64,000 bases of DNA from the NCBI GenBank assembly GCA_028386065.3, contig JAKUCV010003363.1, positions 62,001-126,000 of the forward strand. The letters run 5' to 3'. Shown here piece after piece: positions 23,420 to 35,295 of this stretch. Source of the DNA: Turnera subulata (lineage: Eukaryota > Streptophyta > Magnoliopsida > Malpighiales > Passifloraceae). The stretch's first letter is position 1; each line of letters begins with the position of its first letter. Position numbers and translations under genes: made by a program. The notes under the pieces are model-generated. The model was given only the letters and a program-made list of their open reading frames with translations, made no database searches and was not told the origin of the DNA.

Positions 23420-24430
23420 TACTCATTGGATTCATCATCAGTAGCATCATTTTCAAAGGAGGAATCCGAGGCAAAGAACACATTAGTATCCAGACGAAAG
23501 TGGTTCACAAGCAAGTCTAATCGTGCCTCCTACATATCCATCAGCTTAGCAACCACCCCCTTGATTTTCAGAATTTCTTCCTCCATATATTTCACCTCTT
23601 CAATTACTGCCTCAACTCACGCATCCTTGGATAAACTTAGTTGTGTAAGATAGAACACACTTTGCATATTCTTCTTGATACACATATGGGAGAGAGTTAA
23701 GGTGCATAAGGCATCTGATAGATGATCACTTGTGGAAACCACATTGGCATGTTGCACAATAAGTGTGATTAAACTCCCATAAGATCTCCCTTTGTGCAAT
23801 AATATATGATGGAGAGAGATATACGCATAATCAAGTGGACTATTGGTTAGCGATCACCCTAGCAGCCACATATCATAGATCTTCAAATTGGTTTGGTGTC
23901 CATGTAGAGGAATAAGAAACTCGGGTGATAAAATAGAGCAGGATATGATTGACATTCATATCCCCACACTTTCCAGCATTGGTGCTTTTACCAAACATCA
24001 ACCTTCTCTACTTAGGAATAGTGGGAGTGTGCAGAATTGGTGTGGTACTTCCTTATCTAGTATTATAGTACTTCACCCTTATAGTTTTCCTTTAGGCAGT
24101 TTGAGCAGGTTTCTGATCGATTTGGCGTCGACGAAGACAGATTGTCAACAGATCAGACTATGAACACCAATTGTATGATCATCATCACCAGCCTTTTGCA
24201 TCATGCTGGTGAAGAAATTCTGAACCAATTTAATATAGGCAGGAGTACTGATGATTTCCAAATTCATCACATGTGTGGGATTATACTCCTTCAATACTTA
24301 TTCCAATATAGATGAGTGAGCAAGAACTTGAACCATACTTCTTCTTCTTTTATCAAAATGACCAATAGAACCTTCAATATTCTTTTCGGTTTGGAGTAGG
24401 AAGGTTTTTATTTTTTGGGCTCTGATGGTT
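23420..24430 (-). pseudogene. Degenerate envelope-like ORF of sirevirus A
   Basis: Minus-strand reading frames between pol and the polypurine tracts show the same late-domain features as the better preserved ORF in C. There is a hydrophobic stretch around a SYGSLITLI motif (near 23750, matching HGALITLLAKK in C). A heptad-rich helix near 23560-23600 follows, then an acidic tail ending in DDESNE at about 23423. Several stops and frameshifts interrupt it. In SIRE1-type elements this position holds the env-like gene. There is no visible signal peptide or membrane anchor. The N-terminal half is unrecognisable. Confidence 0.6.
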
Positions 24431-25354
24431 GAGTTAAGAGAGAGGAAGTTTTTTTAAAAAAATCAGTTGAGGGTTTTACTTGAATTCTCACTCTCATTCC
24501 TTGTAGTGTATATGAATATCACTCACTTTTCCATATTAATGACTAATTGATGGGAATGTGACAGTTACCTTGTATGAATGGAATTAAGATTGATAACTGA
24601 CATTTAGAGGGTTATTGAGTAAAGGAAGTGGGTTAAGTGTAATAACTAGAGGTTTAGTTTTTGGATAATGGAAGGTTGAAGAACTTGGCGGGTAAAAGAG
24701 GTTCCCCATACATGGGTTTCTTTTTCTGACAGCTGCCTCGTTCTGCTGTTCAAGGAACCATGTCCTCCAGCTTTTCTCTTCATCACTCCACGTTTTCTTC
24801 ACCCTATATTTCCTCTCTCTTCGGCTCAGCTTCTTCACCAACTTCCAGAAAACCATTTTGCAAGTTGTCTTCCTCCAACCGAATCGACACTCTTTCTTCA
24901 AATTAAATTTTTGCGTTTTCCAGAAACCATAGCACTTGCTTATTTTCACCCAACAATTTCAGTCATGCCAATGCATTCTCTTTTTCCTTCCTCTTTTAGC
25001 ATGCTCAATTAATGATCATTAATGCCCTCTTTTAAGTTGCATCCTTTTCACCAAAATCACATCTTTCCATCTCAAAAATATTTTTCTATTCTAGAAATCA
25101 TAACACATCCCTGGTTTGCATCCAACAAATCTGCCATACCATACTTCACCTTTTTTTTTTTCCTCTCTTGGAATGCTTGATTGATGATCATGTGAACACT
25201 TCTCTTTGACATATCATCTTAACCCCAAACATATGCCTAGTGAAGTGTGTGAATGTGATGCATGATTCAACATAAATTAAGGAGAAATATCACCTGATAT
25301 ATGGTTGGATTGTGGGGAATTACACATGTCAAGCTCCAACCAAATCTTGTTGAA
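24431..25354 (-). other. Unassigned stretch between RNase H and env-like ORF of A
   Basis: This probably contains the eroded start of the envelope-like ORF and the linker after pol. A 121-residue lysine-rich frame at 24584-24949 (-) has no recognisable domain and I do not call it a gene. Confidence 0.45.
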
Positions 25355-25870
25355 CTAGTCCTCCTTCAAGGGCTTTGTAGATATGTCTGTTAAATGATTC
25401 TCATTTTGGACAAAATCAAGCATTATATCTTTTTTAAGCACATGATCTCTAATAGAATAATGCCTAATCTCAATGTGTTTAATTCTTGAATATTGAAACA
25501 AGTTCTTAGTGTGATTAATAGCACCTGAACTATCACATATAATAGGCACACTATTGAATGTTAAACCATAATCAAGCAATGTTTGTTTCATCCAAATAAT
25601 TTGTGCACAACAAGAATCGACAGCCACATATTCAGTTTCGGTGGTAGATGTTTCCACTGAATTTTGTTTCTTACTAGCCCATGAAACAAGAGACTGACCC
25701 AAGAATTGGCATGTACCACTGGTGCTTTTTCGATCAAGAATGCATCGAGTAGTGTCAGCATCAGAGTACCCAACTAATTCAAATACATCAGTTTTAGGAT
25801 ACCAAAGTCCTAAGTATGGAGTTCCTTTTAAGTATTTGAGATTGGTTTCATAGCACACAAATGGGACTCC
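25355..25870 (-). pseudogene. RNase H end of A's pol
   Basis: A 167-residue frame carries the copia RNase H signature: YSDAD, DRKSTSGTCQFLG, SWASKKQ, TETEYVAVDSC, and the tail HIEIRHYSIRDHV followed by NHLTDISTKPL. It hydrolyses the RNA strand of RNA-DNA hybrids during reverse transcription. This is the best preserved domain of A, but the frame is cut off from the reverse transcriptase upstream by frameshifts around 25870-26080, so it cannot be made from a single polyprotein. It ends near the normal pol terminus. Confidence 0.85.
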
Positions 25871-26080
25871 TTAGGACGTGCTTAGAATCTAGCACATAGA
25901 TAAACACTAAACATAATATCAAGTCTAATAGCAGTGAGGTAAAGAAGACTTCCAACCATACCTATATAGGTTTTTATGTCCACATATTTACCTTGTTCGT
26001 CTCTGTCTAGTTTAGTTAATGTGCTCATAGGAGTAGGACTCGTTTTGGCACCATCCATGCCAAATCGTTTGAGTGGTGTA

Positions 26081-27189
26081 CTATGCCTGACTTATGAATA
26101 TTTCGTCTCTTTGTTGCTTGACTTGGAATTCGAGAAAGAATGTTAATTCTCCTATCATGCTCATCTCGAATTCACTGTGGATTAACTTTTCAAATTGTTT
26201 GCACGAAGAGTCGTTAGTAGCACCAAATAATATATCATCCACATAGATTTGGACAATGATTAAGTCACTATTAAAATGCTTCACAAAAAGAGTAGAATCA
26301 ACTTTTCCTCTAGTAAAGCCTTGTGTGATTAAGAATATACTTAACCTGTCATACCATGCCCTTGGTGCTTGTTTCATGCCATAGAGTGCTTTCTTCAATT
26401 TGAACACATGGTCGGGATGTTCAAAGTCCTCAAAATCGGGAGGTTGTTCAACATACACTTCCTCCATGATGAATCCATTTAGAAAGACACTCTTCACATC
26501 CATTTGGTAGAGATTGAATCTCTTCTCTGAGGCAAATACTAACAGCATTCGAATTGACTCAATTCTTGCGACGGGAGCAAATGTCTCATCAAAGTCAATT
26601 CCTTCCTCTTAGTTGTATCCTTGAGCAAATGTCTCATCAAAGTCAATTCCTTCCTCTTAGTCTGGCTTTGTTTCTTGCAGCATTCCTAGCTTCATCCATC
26701 TTGTTTCTAAACACCCACTTTGTGCCAATCACCAGATGATCACTTGGTCTTTCAACCAATTCCCAAACATCACTTTTCTCAAATTGGTTTAGCTCTTCTT
26801 GCATAGCTATAATTCAATTTTCATAATTTATGGCATCAGCAACATTCTTTGGCTCTATTTGTGAGAGAAATGCCTGATGTGAATTGATGCTATGGATTGA
26901 TGAGCGAGTTGATACTCCTCCTGTTGGATCTCCTATGATGGCGTCTATCGAGAGACCATTCTGCGCCTTCGATGCCAAATGTGGTTGCACATCACTGGAT
27001 GGAGGTTCTTACTCAAGTGCATTTTTCTCATTCAATGGATTTGAGCTTTCAGCCCTGTTGTCTTCCTGTTTTTCAGTTTCCTGAATTGATGAAATTCAGA
27101 GGTTGTGGATTATGATCCTCCACTTCTACAACATCTTCAGAATTGTTAGTAGCATCAAATTCATCAAAGACAACATGCATAGATTCTTC
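26081..27189 (-). pseudogene. Reverse transcriptase of A's pol, broken
   Basis: The frame at 26081-26548 holds the RT core: YQMDVKSVFLNG, ALYGMKQAPRAWYDR, the catalytic YVDDILFGA, and FEMSMIGELTFFL. Upstream (26560-27189) the N-terminal RT and integrase-RT linker are in several frames with stops, including words matching AMQEELNQFE and WVFRNKMDEA. A 48-bp duplication sits at 26575-26660. The sequence up to 27189 continues A's integrase C-terminus on the far side of element B. The active site is intact but the protein is not expressible. Confidence 0.85.
26575..26660. repeat. Tandem duplication in A's RT
   Basis: Identical 38-bp units at 26575-26612 and 26623-26660 are separated by 10 bp, a 48-bp tandem step. 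It shifts the RT reading. Confidence 0.9.
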
Positions 27190-28746
27190 TGTTAGTGTAA
27201 TATGCCCAAAACACCAATCATTGGATGATTGTATACAGTCAAGTACATACATTAAGGTTATTCTAATAAATATGTTTATGTGATAAATGCTTGCACATAT
27301 TTATAACCCTAGAATATTTTATATTCTTAAAAAGTCCCTAACCGATTATTATTATGGATGGGTTGTAATAATAAATTAAGACTAGCGTATGTTGAGAATT
27401 ATATGAGAAATGAATTCTACATACGGGTACAAGTTAGAGAACTTGTGGTCTGGACTGACCCGACATAAGAACACTACATGGAACGTTATATGATTGTCAT
27501 TAGTGGTTCTTATATGTATTGTCCTTAGACCAGAGATCATCAAGGTTCCCAACATGTGAGTCATATACTTTAATATTACTCTTGGCTATTCGTAACTGAG
27601 TAGACCTTAGTGTAATCATTGGGCATATGATATAATGTGTAGTGGGTTTTGTATGATCAAGATGGGATTCGTCCAACCCTTATAACGGGTATATTATCAG
27701 ATGGGCCTCTTGATAGAGTTGAACTGTAAATGCATGGCCATGCTCGGATTATGTGATATGGTGATATCATTAGTATCCATTTTACACAGTTAACTCGGAG
27801 ATCAAGAAAACTTAGAATAAACATATACGAGATTGACTTATTCCATGTCTCGTGTTTGATCTTGATAATGGGACGAAAGGACAATGACTTTTTTTCCAGG
27901 CATAATGAATCAGTACTGATCTTGTCGTTTGGGTAGCAATGATGTGTTGCTACACGCCGCTCATTGTTTATAATTGTAAATGAGTTTACAATTATTGCCA
28001 AACGTTACATGTTCCTACAGGGTCACACACTTAGAACTGTTGATTCAGGCTGGTGGTTAAACCATGGTTGGACCGTGGTTTGACCAGGTATTTGAGCTAG
28101 TGGTTAGACCATGGTTGGACCGGGTCGTTTGGGTTGGTTCGGTTCAATAGTTACTAGAATTATTGAACCTGAATTATTATCCCAAAGGCATGAAAGGATG
28201 TGTTGTTTTATATATATGTTGATATATATAATTGAGTTAGTGGAGACATGATCATGTAGATGATTGTGACTAAAGTATAGATAATGAAAAACACAATTAC
28301 GCATGATAAGATGTATGTATGATTGGTTGGCCATTTTTTATATTAACTAACATCTAAACATATATGTGAGGTATGTAAGAGTGTGAAGGATGAGCAGATT
28401 TTGAGAGCTCAGCACACAAACACATTCACAAGAGTTGTGAGAAAAACACTCTAGGCTCTCTTGCTCTCGGAAATTCTGCAGCTAGCACTGCGGTTCGAGA
28501 ATGCTCGAGTTAGTGATCGTGAGACGGTTGCTAGCAGTCATCAACAGTTCGTGTGAATACCGTAGAGGTGTCCGATTTTTGTCCGGTTCTTGTTGATTCA
28601 TATCATTAGTTGAGTGAAAGATCTCAACCAAACCAGGTATGAAATTTTTGTTATTTGGTTTATCCCGTTTCACATGGATCCTCCATTAGTTCTGAGTTTT
28701 TCCGCTGTGCATATTGTCTATTTGTTTGCATGTCCGGTTACTTACA
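27190..28746 (+). repeat. 5' LTR of element B
   Basis: It runs TGTTAG to CTTACA over 1557 bp. The near-identical copy at 33738 defines it. Confidence 0.93.
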
Positions 28747-28747
28747 G

Positions 28748-28762
28748 TGGTAGCGGAGCCTC
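28748..28762 (+). other. Primer-binding site of element B
   Basis: TGGTAGCGGAGCCTC starts two bases after the LTR. The first eight to twelve bases match the initiator-methionine tRNA complement used by many copia elements (TGGTATCAGAGC type, diverged). Confidence 0.75.
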
Positions 28763-28868
28763 TTGTGAAACACTAAACCGAATTAGCTGTTTATATGTAT
28801 GATATGCTATATGTAATGTGGCTTGATCATGAGTTCGACAAGGTTGATTGAATGGTATATGAAACCAA

Positions 28869-29328
28869 AACATCGATGTTAAGATGTAAACATCGATGTT
28901 CTCTTTGGTGGATAATCTGCCGAGGGGTTCAAACATCGATGTTTAAGATGTAAACATCGATGTTCTGAACATTCGGCCAATTTTTTAGAGTTCTAGACAC
29001 TTTAAACATCGATGCTTAAGGGTTAAACATCGATGTTCTGGAATCTAGAAACTTCAAACATCGATGTTGAAGTGTCAACATCGATGTTCTGGAATTCTGA
29101 AACTCCAAACATCGATGTTCATGACCAAACATCGATGTTCTGAGATTCTGCCAACTTACTTGAAGTTCCAGAATTCTCAAACATCGATGTTCTAGGGGTA
29201 AACATCGATGTTCTAAAATTCTGCCAAATAGTTTGGAGTTCCAGATTCTCAAAACATCGATGTTTTAAGTCAAACATCGATGTTCTTGTTTTGCCGATTG
29301 TCGGTCGCGTAGTCAAAACATCGATGTC
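28869..29328. repeat. Phased array of 15 AACATCGATGTT palindromes
   Basis: The 12-bp self-complementary motif AACATCGATGTT (two copies with one change) starts at 28869, 28889, 28932, 28953, 29005, 29026, 29057, 29077, 29108, 29128, 29180, 29201, 29253, 29273 and 29317. A decayed sixteenth lies near 29339. Copies come in pairs 20-21 bp apart, and pairs start 51-52, 63-64 or 72-73 bp apart. Every start lies within about 0.2 turn of an integer multiple of 10.4 bp from the first. Between pairs run diverged 'ctggaattctgaa' and 'agttccag' words. It lies in the untranslated leader of B, between primer site and gag. Confidence 0.95.
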
Positions 29329-29468
29329 AAAAAATCAAAACATAGCGGAACCGCCGTGCTACCTCTGCATAGCGGCTTATATTGCATATGATGCATAGTT
29401 ATTGTATATGCGATATATAATATGTTAATCACATGCATAATTGTTATGTATGGAAATAATCCGGTGAC

Positions 29469-29660
29469 AAGCACTCATCTATACTTAGATCAACACTTGG
29501 AAGGTTTGCCAAACCAAAGTGCTAATGTTTATCCTAGCAAGATGCTAAATATTAAGTTCCTCTTGTGTTGCCTTCCATTGATAAGCACTCATCATTGCTT
29601 AGATCAACACTTGGTAGGTTTTGCCAAAGCAAGGTGCCAATGTTTATCCTAGCAAGGTGC
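29469..29660 (+). repeat. 77-bp direct duplication in B leader
   Basis: Units 29469-29545 and 29583-29660 share 'agcactcatc', 'ttagatcaacacttgg' and 'aatgtttatcctagcaag' with about ten differences. Confidence 0.9.
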
Positions 29661-30019
29661 GATGGGGTAATTGTAATATCCAAACTGCTTATTATGGGTT
29701 GAACTTAACTAGGTCATCTCAATAGGATTGAGGACTTAGAGGCAAAGAGTTGAGCTAAGTCTATGAGATAGACAAGAACAAGTGTTGTTCACTCAACTAT
29801 CCAAGAGTCACATGAGATGTAATTGAAAAGAGTTGTCTACCTAAATAACTATGATGTAAGCGATCAACTAAAGTTGACTTATCTTGTAGTGAAATATGGA
29901 TCTTGGCCCACTCATTATCATCTTGATTTATATGGTGGGAGTATCATTTAATAAAATTCCTTGTTAAATGATTGTATACATGACTATAATTTGTGTGAAT
30001 TGATCAATGTAGAATAATC

Positions 30020-30950
30020 ATGGCACAAAACACAAGTACACTATCACTGCGATCTGTCCTTGAGAAGGAAAAACTTAATGGGAATAATTTCCTTAAGTGG
30101 CATTGCAATTTGAGGATAGTCCTCAAACAAGAAAAGAAATTGTATGTCCTTGAAAGGCCTGTTCATATTGAACCGACACCTAATGCTCCTAGGGCGGAAA
30201 GGGATGCTTACAAAAAGCATATTGATGATGCATTGGATGTCGCTTGCCTTATGCTTGTTAACATGGACTCTGAGTTTCAGAAGCAACATGAGAACTTGGG
30301 TGCTTTCGATATGATCGAACACCTGAAAATACTCTTTGAAGAGCAAGCTAGGCATGAGAGGTATGAGACCTCAAAGGCATTGTTCCAATGCAAGACGCCT
30401 GAGTCATCACCAGTTAGGCCTCATGTGCTCAAGATGATTGGATACATTGAGAGCCTTGAGGGTCTGGGTTTTCCTTTGCAGAAGGACTTGGCTGTTGATC
30501 TAGTCCTGAAATCGTTGCCGGATAGTTACAGCCAATTTGTCATGAATTTCAATATGAATCATTTTGACAAATCCTTGTCTGAGTTGCTTAACATGTTAGG
30601 AACAATTGAGCAATAGATGAAGGCAAATAAATCCAACAAGATATTGATGGTTGGAAATAGCAAAAGAAAGGGAAAAAGCAAGAAGAAGAAATCTGCCAAA
30701 AGTTTGGTTCATCTTCTTCACAAGTGCTGAAACCCAAAGGTGGTGTTGCAAAGGAAGGGCAATGTTTCTATTGCAAGAAACCTGGCTATTGGAAGCGTAA
30801 CTGCCCTATTTGCCTTGAAGAGGTGAAGAAACAGAAGGGAAGTAAGACTTCCACTTCAGGTATTCTTGTTATAAAAGCTAATATTTCTTTCTCTGCATCA
30901 TGGGTATTAGATACTGGATGTGGTTCTCACATTAGTGTAAATGTGTAGGA
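30020..30950 (+). pseudogene. Gag of element B, broken
   Basis: ATG at 30020 opens a 198-residue copia Gag frame (retrotran_gag_2/UBN2 type): LNGNNFLKWHCNLRIVL near the start, LKSLPDSYSQFVMNFN at about residues 165-180. A TAG at 30614 ends it. The nucleocapsid continues after a frameshift near 30700 with a knuckle CFYCKKPGYWKRNC, where the zinc-binding His is Tyr (CX2CX4YX4C), so it should not hold zinc normally. Gag would form the cytoplasmic particle in which reverse transcription occurs. A stop near 30946 separates it from later pol. Confidence 0.88.
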
Positions 30951-31995
30951 TCTGAGAAATAGTAGAAGATTAGCAAAGGGTGAGAAAGACCTGCGCGTTG
31001 GAAATGGAGCCAGAGTTGTTGCATTAGCCGTAGGAACTTACTATCTATCCTTATCGAGTGGTTTGGTTTTAGAACTTGACGATTGTTATTATGTACCTAC
31101 CATAAGCAGGAATTTGATTTCTATTTTTTGTCTGGACAAAAAAGATTTTTCTTTTGTAATAAAGAACAACTGTTGTTCTATTTATTTCAATGATATTTAT
31201 TATGGTGGTGCATAATTGAGCAATGGTTTGTACGTTCTAAACCTAGAAACACCAATCTATAATATTAATACGAAGAAGGTTAGATTAAACGATTCTAATG
31301 AAACCTATCTCTGGCATTGTCGATTGGGCCATATAAACGAGACTCGTATTTCTAAACTCCATAAAGATGGACTTTTAGACTCATTTGATTTTGAATCATA
31401 TGAGACATGTGTGTCATGTTTATTAGGCAAAATGACGAAGGCTCCTTCTGCTGGTAAAGGTGAAAGAGCTTCGGACTTGTTAGGTCTTATACATTCTGAT
31501 GTATGCGGACCTATGTCAACACAGGCTAGAGGTGGATTTCAATACTTCATTACATTTACTGATGATTACAGTAGATGTGGCTATGTGTATCTAATGAAAC
31601 ACAAGTCAGAATCCTTAGAAAAGTTCAAAGAATTCAAGAATGAAGTACAAAATCAACTCGGCAAGAGTATTAAAATGCTTCGATCTGATCGAGGAGGTGA
31701 ATACTTAGACCGAAATTTTCTTGATCATCTAAAGGAATGTGGTATAGTATCACAACTTACTCCACCAGGAACACCTCAATGGAATGGTGTATCTGTAAGG
31801 AGGAATAGAACTTTGTTAGACATGGTTCGTTCTATGATGAGTCAAGCTAACCTTCCTTCTTCATTTTGGGGACATGCAATATTGAGTGATGCATTTACAC
31901 TTAACCGTGTTCCATCTAAATCGGTTGAAAAGATACCATATGAGAAGTGGACTGGGAAGCGTATCAATTTGTCTTTTATGAGGATTTGGGGTTGA
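30890..31995 (+). pseudogene. Protease and integrase region of B's pol, inactivated
   Basis: The protease motif WVLDTGCGSHI (Asp-Thr-Gly) is present at about 30900-30935, then stops at about 30946 and 31214. The frame 31216-31995 carries the GAG-pre-integrase HHCC region (WHCRLGH...CVSCLLGK) and the integrase core: first Asp in HSDVCGP, second Asp in RSDRGGEY. The catalytic Glu expected in GVSERRNRT is Val here (GVSVRRNRT, near 31791), so the D,D(35)E triad is lost. The frame breaks at 31993. Integrase would join element cDNA to host DNA. Confidence 0.88.
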
Positions 31996-32054
31996 GGCTT
32001 TCATGAGACGAGAAGCATCAGATAAACTCGGCCCCAAATCGGACAAATGCCTCT

Positions 32055-33220
32055 TTGTTGGATATCCTAAGGAAACTAAAGGATATTATTTCTATAATCC
32101 CAAAGAGCACAAAGTGTTTGTTGCTCGTATTGCTATTTTTTCTAGAAAGAGAATTTATTTCTAGAGAGATCAGTGAGAGGAAAATAGAACTCGAAGAAGT
32201 TCGAGATATAGAGGCTGAGATGGAACAAGGACAGGAACCACAAGTTGTTATGGGTGAGAATCCTGTACCTATAACACACGGAATGCGTAGGTCTGATAGG
32301 ACTTGGTATGAGCCTGAGAGATATGGATTTCTTATGACTCATACTGGAGACATGATGCTCATAGATGAGGATGAGCCTACTTCCTATCAGCAAGCTATTA
32401 CGGGTCCAGACTCTAAGAAGTGGCTAGAGGCCATGAATTCGAAGATGGAATCCATGTATGAAAACAAGGTATGGACCTTGGTTGATCCACTTGAAGGGGT
32501 AAAACCCATAGGGTGCAAATGGATCTTTAAGAAAAAGACCGACATGGATGGTAATGTGATTACCTTTAAAGGGCGATTGGTTGCGAAAGGTTTCAAGCAA
32601 GTTCATGGTATTGACTATGATGAAACTTTCTCGCCAGTTGCCATGGTTAAATCCATCCGGATTCTATTGGCTATACCATGATTATGAGATATGGCAAATG
32701 GATGTCAAAACCGCTTTCCTTAATGGAAATCTTTTAGAGGATGTGTATATGACACAACCTGAAGGTTTTGTCACTCCAGAGAATGCTAATAAGGTATGCA
32801 AATTGCAGAGATCTATTTATGGATTAGAGCAAGCTTCTAGGAGTTGGAAATCTTCGTTTTAATGAGGTGATCAAAGAGTTTGGATTCATTAAAAATGAAG
32901 ATGAGCCATGTGTTTACAAGAAGGTTAGTGGGAGCACAATCGTTTTCTTACTGTTGTATGTTGACAACATTCTACTCATTGGGAATGATATTCCAACACT
33001 ACAGTCTGTAAAAACTTGGTTAGGAAAGAATTTCTCAATGAAGGACTTAGTAGAAGCTGCCTATGGGTTAGGCAAAAAGATCTATAGAGATAGATCCAAA
33101 AGACTTCTTGGACTAAGTCAAAGTACATATATTGACAAGGTGCTAAAGAGGTTTAGCATGCAAGATTCCAAGAAAGGTTTCTTGCCCATGTCACATGGCA
33201 TATCTCTCTCCAAGAATTAA
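32055..33220 (+). pseudogene. Reverse transcriptase of B, inactivated
   Basis: Three consecutive frames (to 32681, 32690-32862, 32867-33220) hold the [43 protein letters not shown], then the active-site motif. The latter reads YVDN (32957-32968) where YVDD is required, so a metal-binding Asp is replaced. A small deletion near 32678 and frameshift near 32862 break the domain. RT copies element RNA into cDNA in the particle. Confidence 0.88.
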
Positions 33221-33250
33221 TGTCCTAGTACATCTAAGGAGAGAGAGCAA

Positions 33251-33720
33251 ATGATTAAGATTCCTTATGCGTCAGCAATAGGATCTATCATGTATGCCAT
33301 GCTATGTACTCGACCAGATGTCGCATATGCATTAAGTGTTACAAGCAGATATCAATCTGATCCCGGTGAAAATCACTGGACAGCGGTTAAGAACATCCTT
33401 AAGTACTTGAGAAGGACTAAGGATGCATTCCTTGTATATGGAAGCGTTGATAAGCTTGTTGTAAAGGGTTACACAGATGCTAGCTTCCAAACCGACAAGG
33501 ATGACTTTAGATCGCAATCAGGTTATGTGTTTTGTCTTGGAGGTGGTGCTGTTTGCTGGAAGAGTTCGAAGCAAAAAACAGTTGCCGACTCTACAACAGA
33601 GGCTGTGCAAAGTTCCTTCTGAGAACTATGTAGCAAATCCATTGACTAAGCCTCTCACACAGCGGAAGCATGATGGTCATGCTACATCCATTGGGTATTA
33701 GATACATGGATGATTGGCTT
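33251..33720 (+). pseudogene. RNase H of B with internal deletion
   Basis: The frame starts in YASAIGSIMYAMLCTRPDVAYA and continues through GYTDASFQTDKDDFRSQSGYVF and CWKSSKQKTVADSTTEA. It then jumps at about 33602 to the domain's final segment (VPSENYVANPLTKPL, another frame). By comparison with A's domain about 70 codons are missing, including the last catalytic acid. Confidence 0.85.
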
Positions 33721-33725
33721 TAGTG

Positions 33726-33737
33726 CAAGTAGGGGAT
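33726..33737 (+). other. Polypurine tract of B
   Basis: GCAAGTAGGGGAT precedes the 3' LTR start TGTTAG at 33738 and would prime plus-strand DNA. Confidence 0.75.
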
Positions 33738-35295
33738 TGTTAGTGTAATATGCCCAAAAAGCCAATCATTGGATGATTGTATATAGTCATGTATATACAT
33801 TAAGGTTATTCCAATAAATATGTTTATGTGATAAACGCTTGCACATATTTATAACCCTAGAATATTTTATATTCTTAAAATGTCCCTAGTCCATTATTAT
33901 TATGGATGGGTTGTAATAATAAATTAAGACTAGCGTATGTTTAGAATTATATGAGATACGAATTCAACATACGGGTACAAGTTAGAGAACTTGTGGTCTG
34001 GACTGACCCGACATAAGAACACTACATGGAACGTTATATGATTGTCATTAGTGGTTCTTATATGTATTGTCCTTAGACCTGAGATCATCAAGGTTCCCAA
34101 CATGTGAGTCATATACTTTGATATTACTCTTGGCTATTCGTAACTGAGTAGACCTTAGTGTAATCATTGGGTATATGATATAATGTGTAGTGGGTTTTGT
34201 ATGATCAAGATGGGATTCGTCCAACCCTTATAATGGGTATATTATCAGATGGGCCTCTTGATAGAGTTGTACTGTAAATGCATGGCCATGCTCGGATTAT
34301 GTGATACGGTGATATCGTTAGTATCCATTTTACACAGTTAACTCGGAGATCAAGAAAACTTAGAATAAACATATACGAGATTGACTTATTCCATGTCTCG
34401 TGTTTGATCTTGATAATGGGACGAAAGAACAATGACTTTTTTTCCAGGCATAATGAATCAGTACTGATCTTGTCGTTTGGGTAGCAATGATGTGTTGCTA
34501 CACGCCGCTCATTGTTTATAATTGTAAATGAGTTTACAATTATTGCCAAACGTTACATGTTCCTACAGGGTCACACACTTAGAACTGTTGATTCAGGCTG
34601 GTGGTTAAACCATGGTTGGACCGTGGTTTGACCAGGTATTTGAGCTAGTGGTTAGACCATGGTTGGACCGGGTCGTTTGGGTTGGTTCGGTTCAATAGTT
34701 ACTAGAATTATTGAACCTGAATTATTGTCCCAAAGGCATGAAAGGATGTGTTGTTTTATATATATGTTGATATATATAATTGAGTTAGTGGAGACATGAT
34801 CATGTAGATGATTGTGACTAAAGTATAGATAATGAAAAACACAATTACGCATGATAAGATGTATGTATGATTGGTTGGCCATTTTTTATATTAACTAACA
34901 TCTAAACATATATGTGAGGTATGTAAGAGTGTGAAGGATGAGCAGATTTTGAGAGCTCAACACACAAACACATTCACAAGAGTTGTGAGAAAAAAAACTC
35001 TAGGCTCTCTTGCTCTCGGAAATTCTGGAGCTAGCACTGCGGTTCGAGAATGCTCGAGTTAGTGATCGTGAGACGGTTGCTACCAGTCATCAACGGTTCG
35101 TGTGGATACCGTAGAGGAGTCTGATTTCTGTCCGGTTCTTGCTGATTCGTATCATCAGTTGAGTGAAAGATCTCAGCCAAACCAGGTACGACATTTTTGT
35201 TATTCGGTTTACCCCATTTCACATCGATCCTCCATTAGTTCCGGGTTTTTCCGCTGTGCAAATTGTCTATTTGTTTGCATGCCCGGTTACTTACT
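33738..35295 (+). repeat. 3' LTR of element B
   Basis: It is 1558 bp. The terminal base is T (CTTACT) instead of A as in the 5' LTR. TCTTC follows at once. Confidence 0.93.

Larger units (their letters stand above)
27190..35295 (+). mobile_element. Ty1/copia element B, plus orientation, TSD TCTTC
   Basis: LTRs 27190-28746 and 33738-35295 begin TGTTAGTGTAATATGCCC and are flanked by TCTTC (27185-27189, 35296-35300). By eye about 45-50 differences separate the 1.56-kb LTRs, roughly 97% identity. Order: LTR, primer site, 1.27-kb leader with a palindrome array, gag, protease, integrase, RT, RNase H, polypurine tract, LTR, which is copia order. It landed in A's integrase gene at a VEES-coding site. 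Gag and pol are full of stops and frameshifts and three enzymes have lost key residues, so it is nonautonomous. I do not assign a lineage. Confidence 0.93.

Noticed and set aside
28869..29328. Regular repeats with spacers resembling a CRISPR array
   Set aside because: The host is a plant, the repeat is only 12 bp and self-complementary, the spacers are related to each other, and the array lies in a retrotransposon leader.
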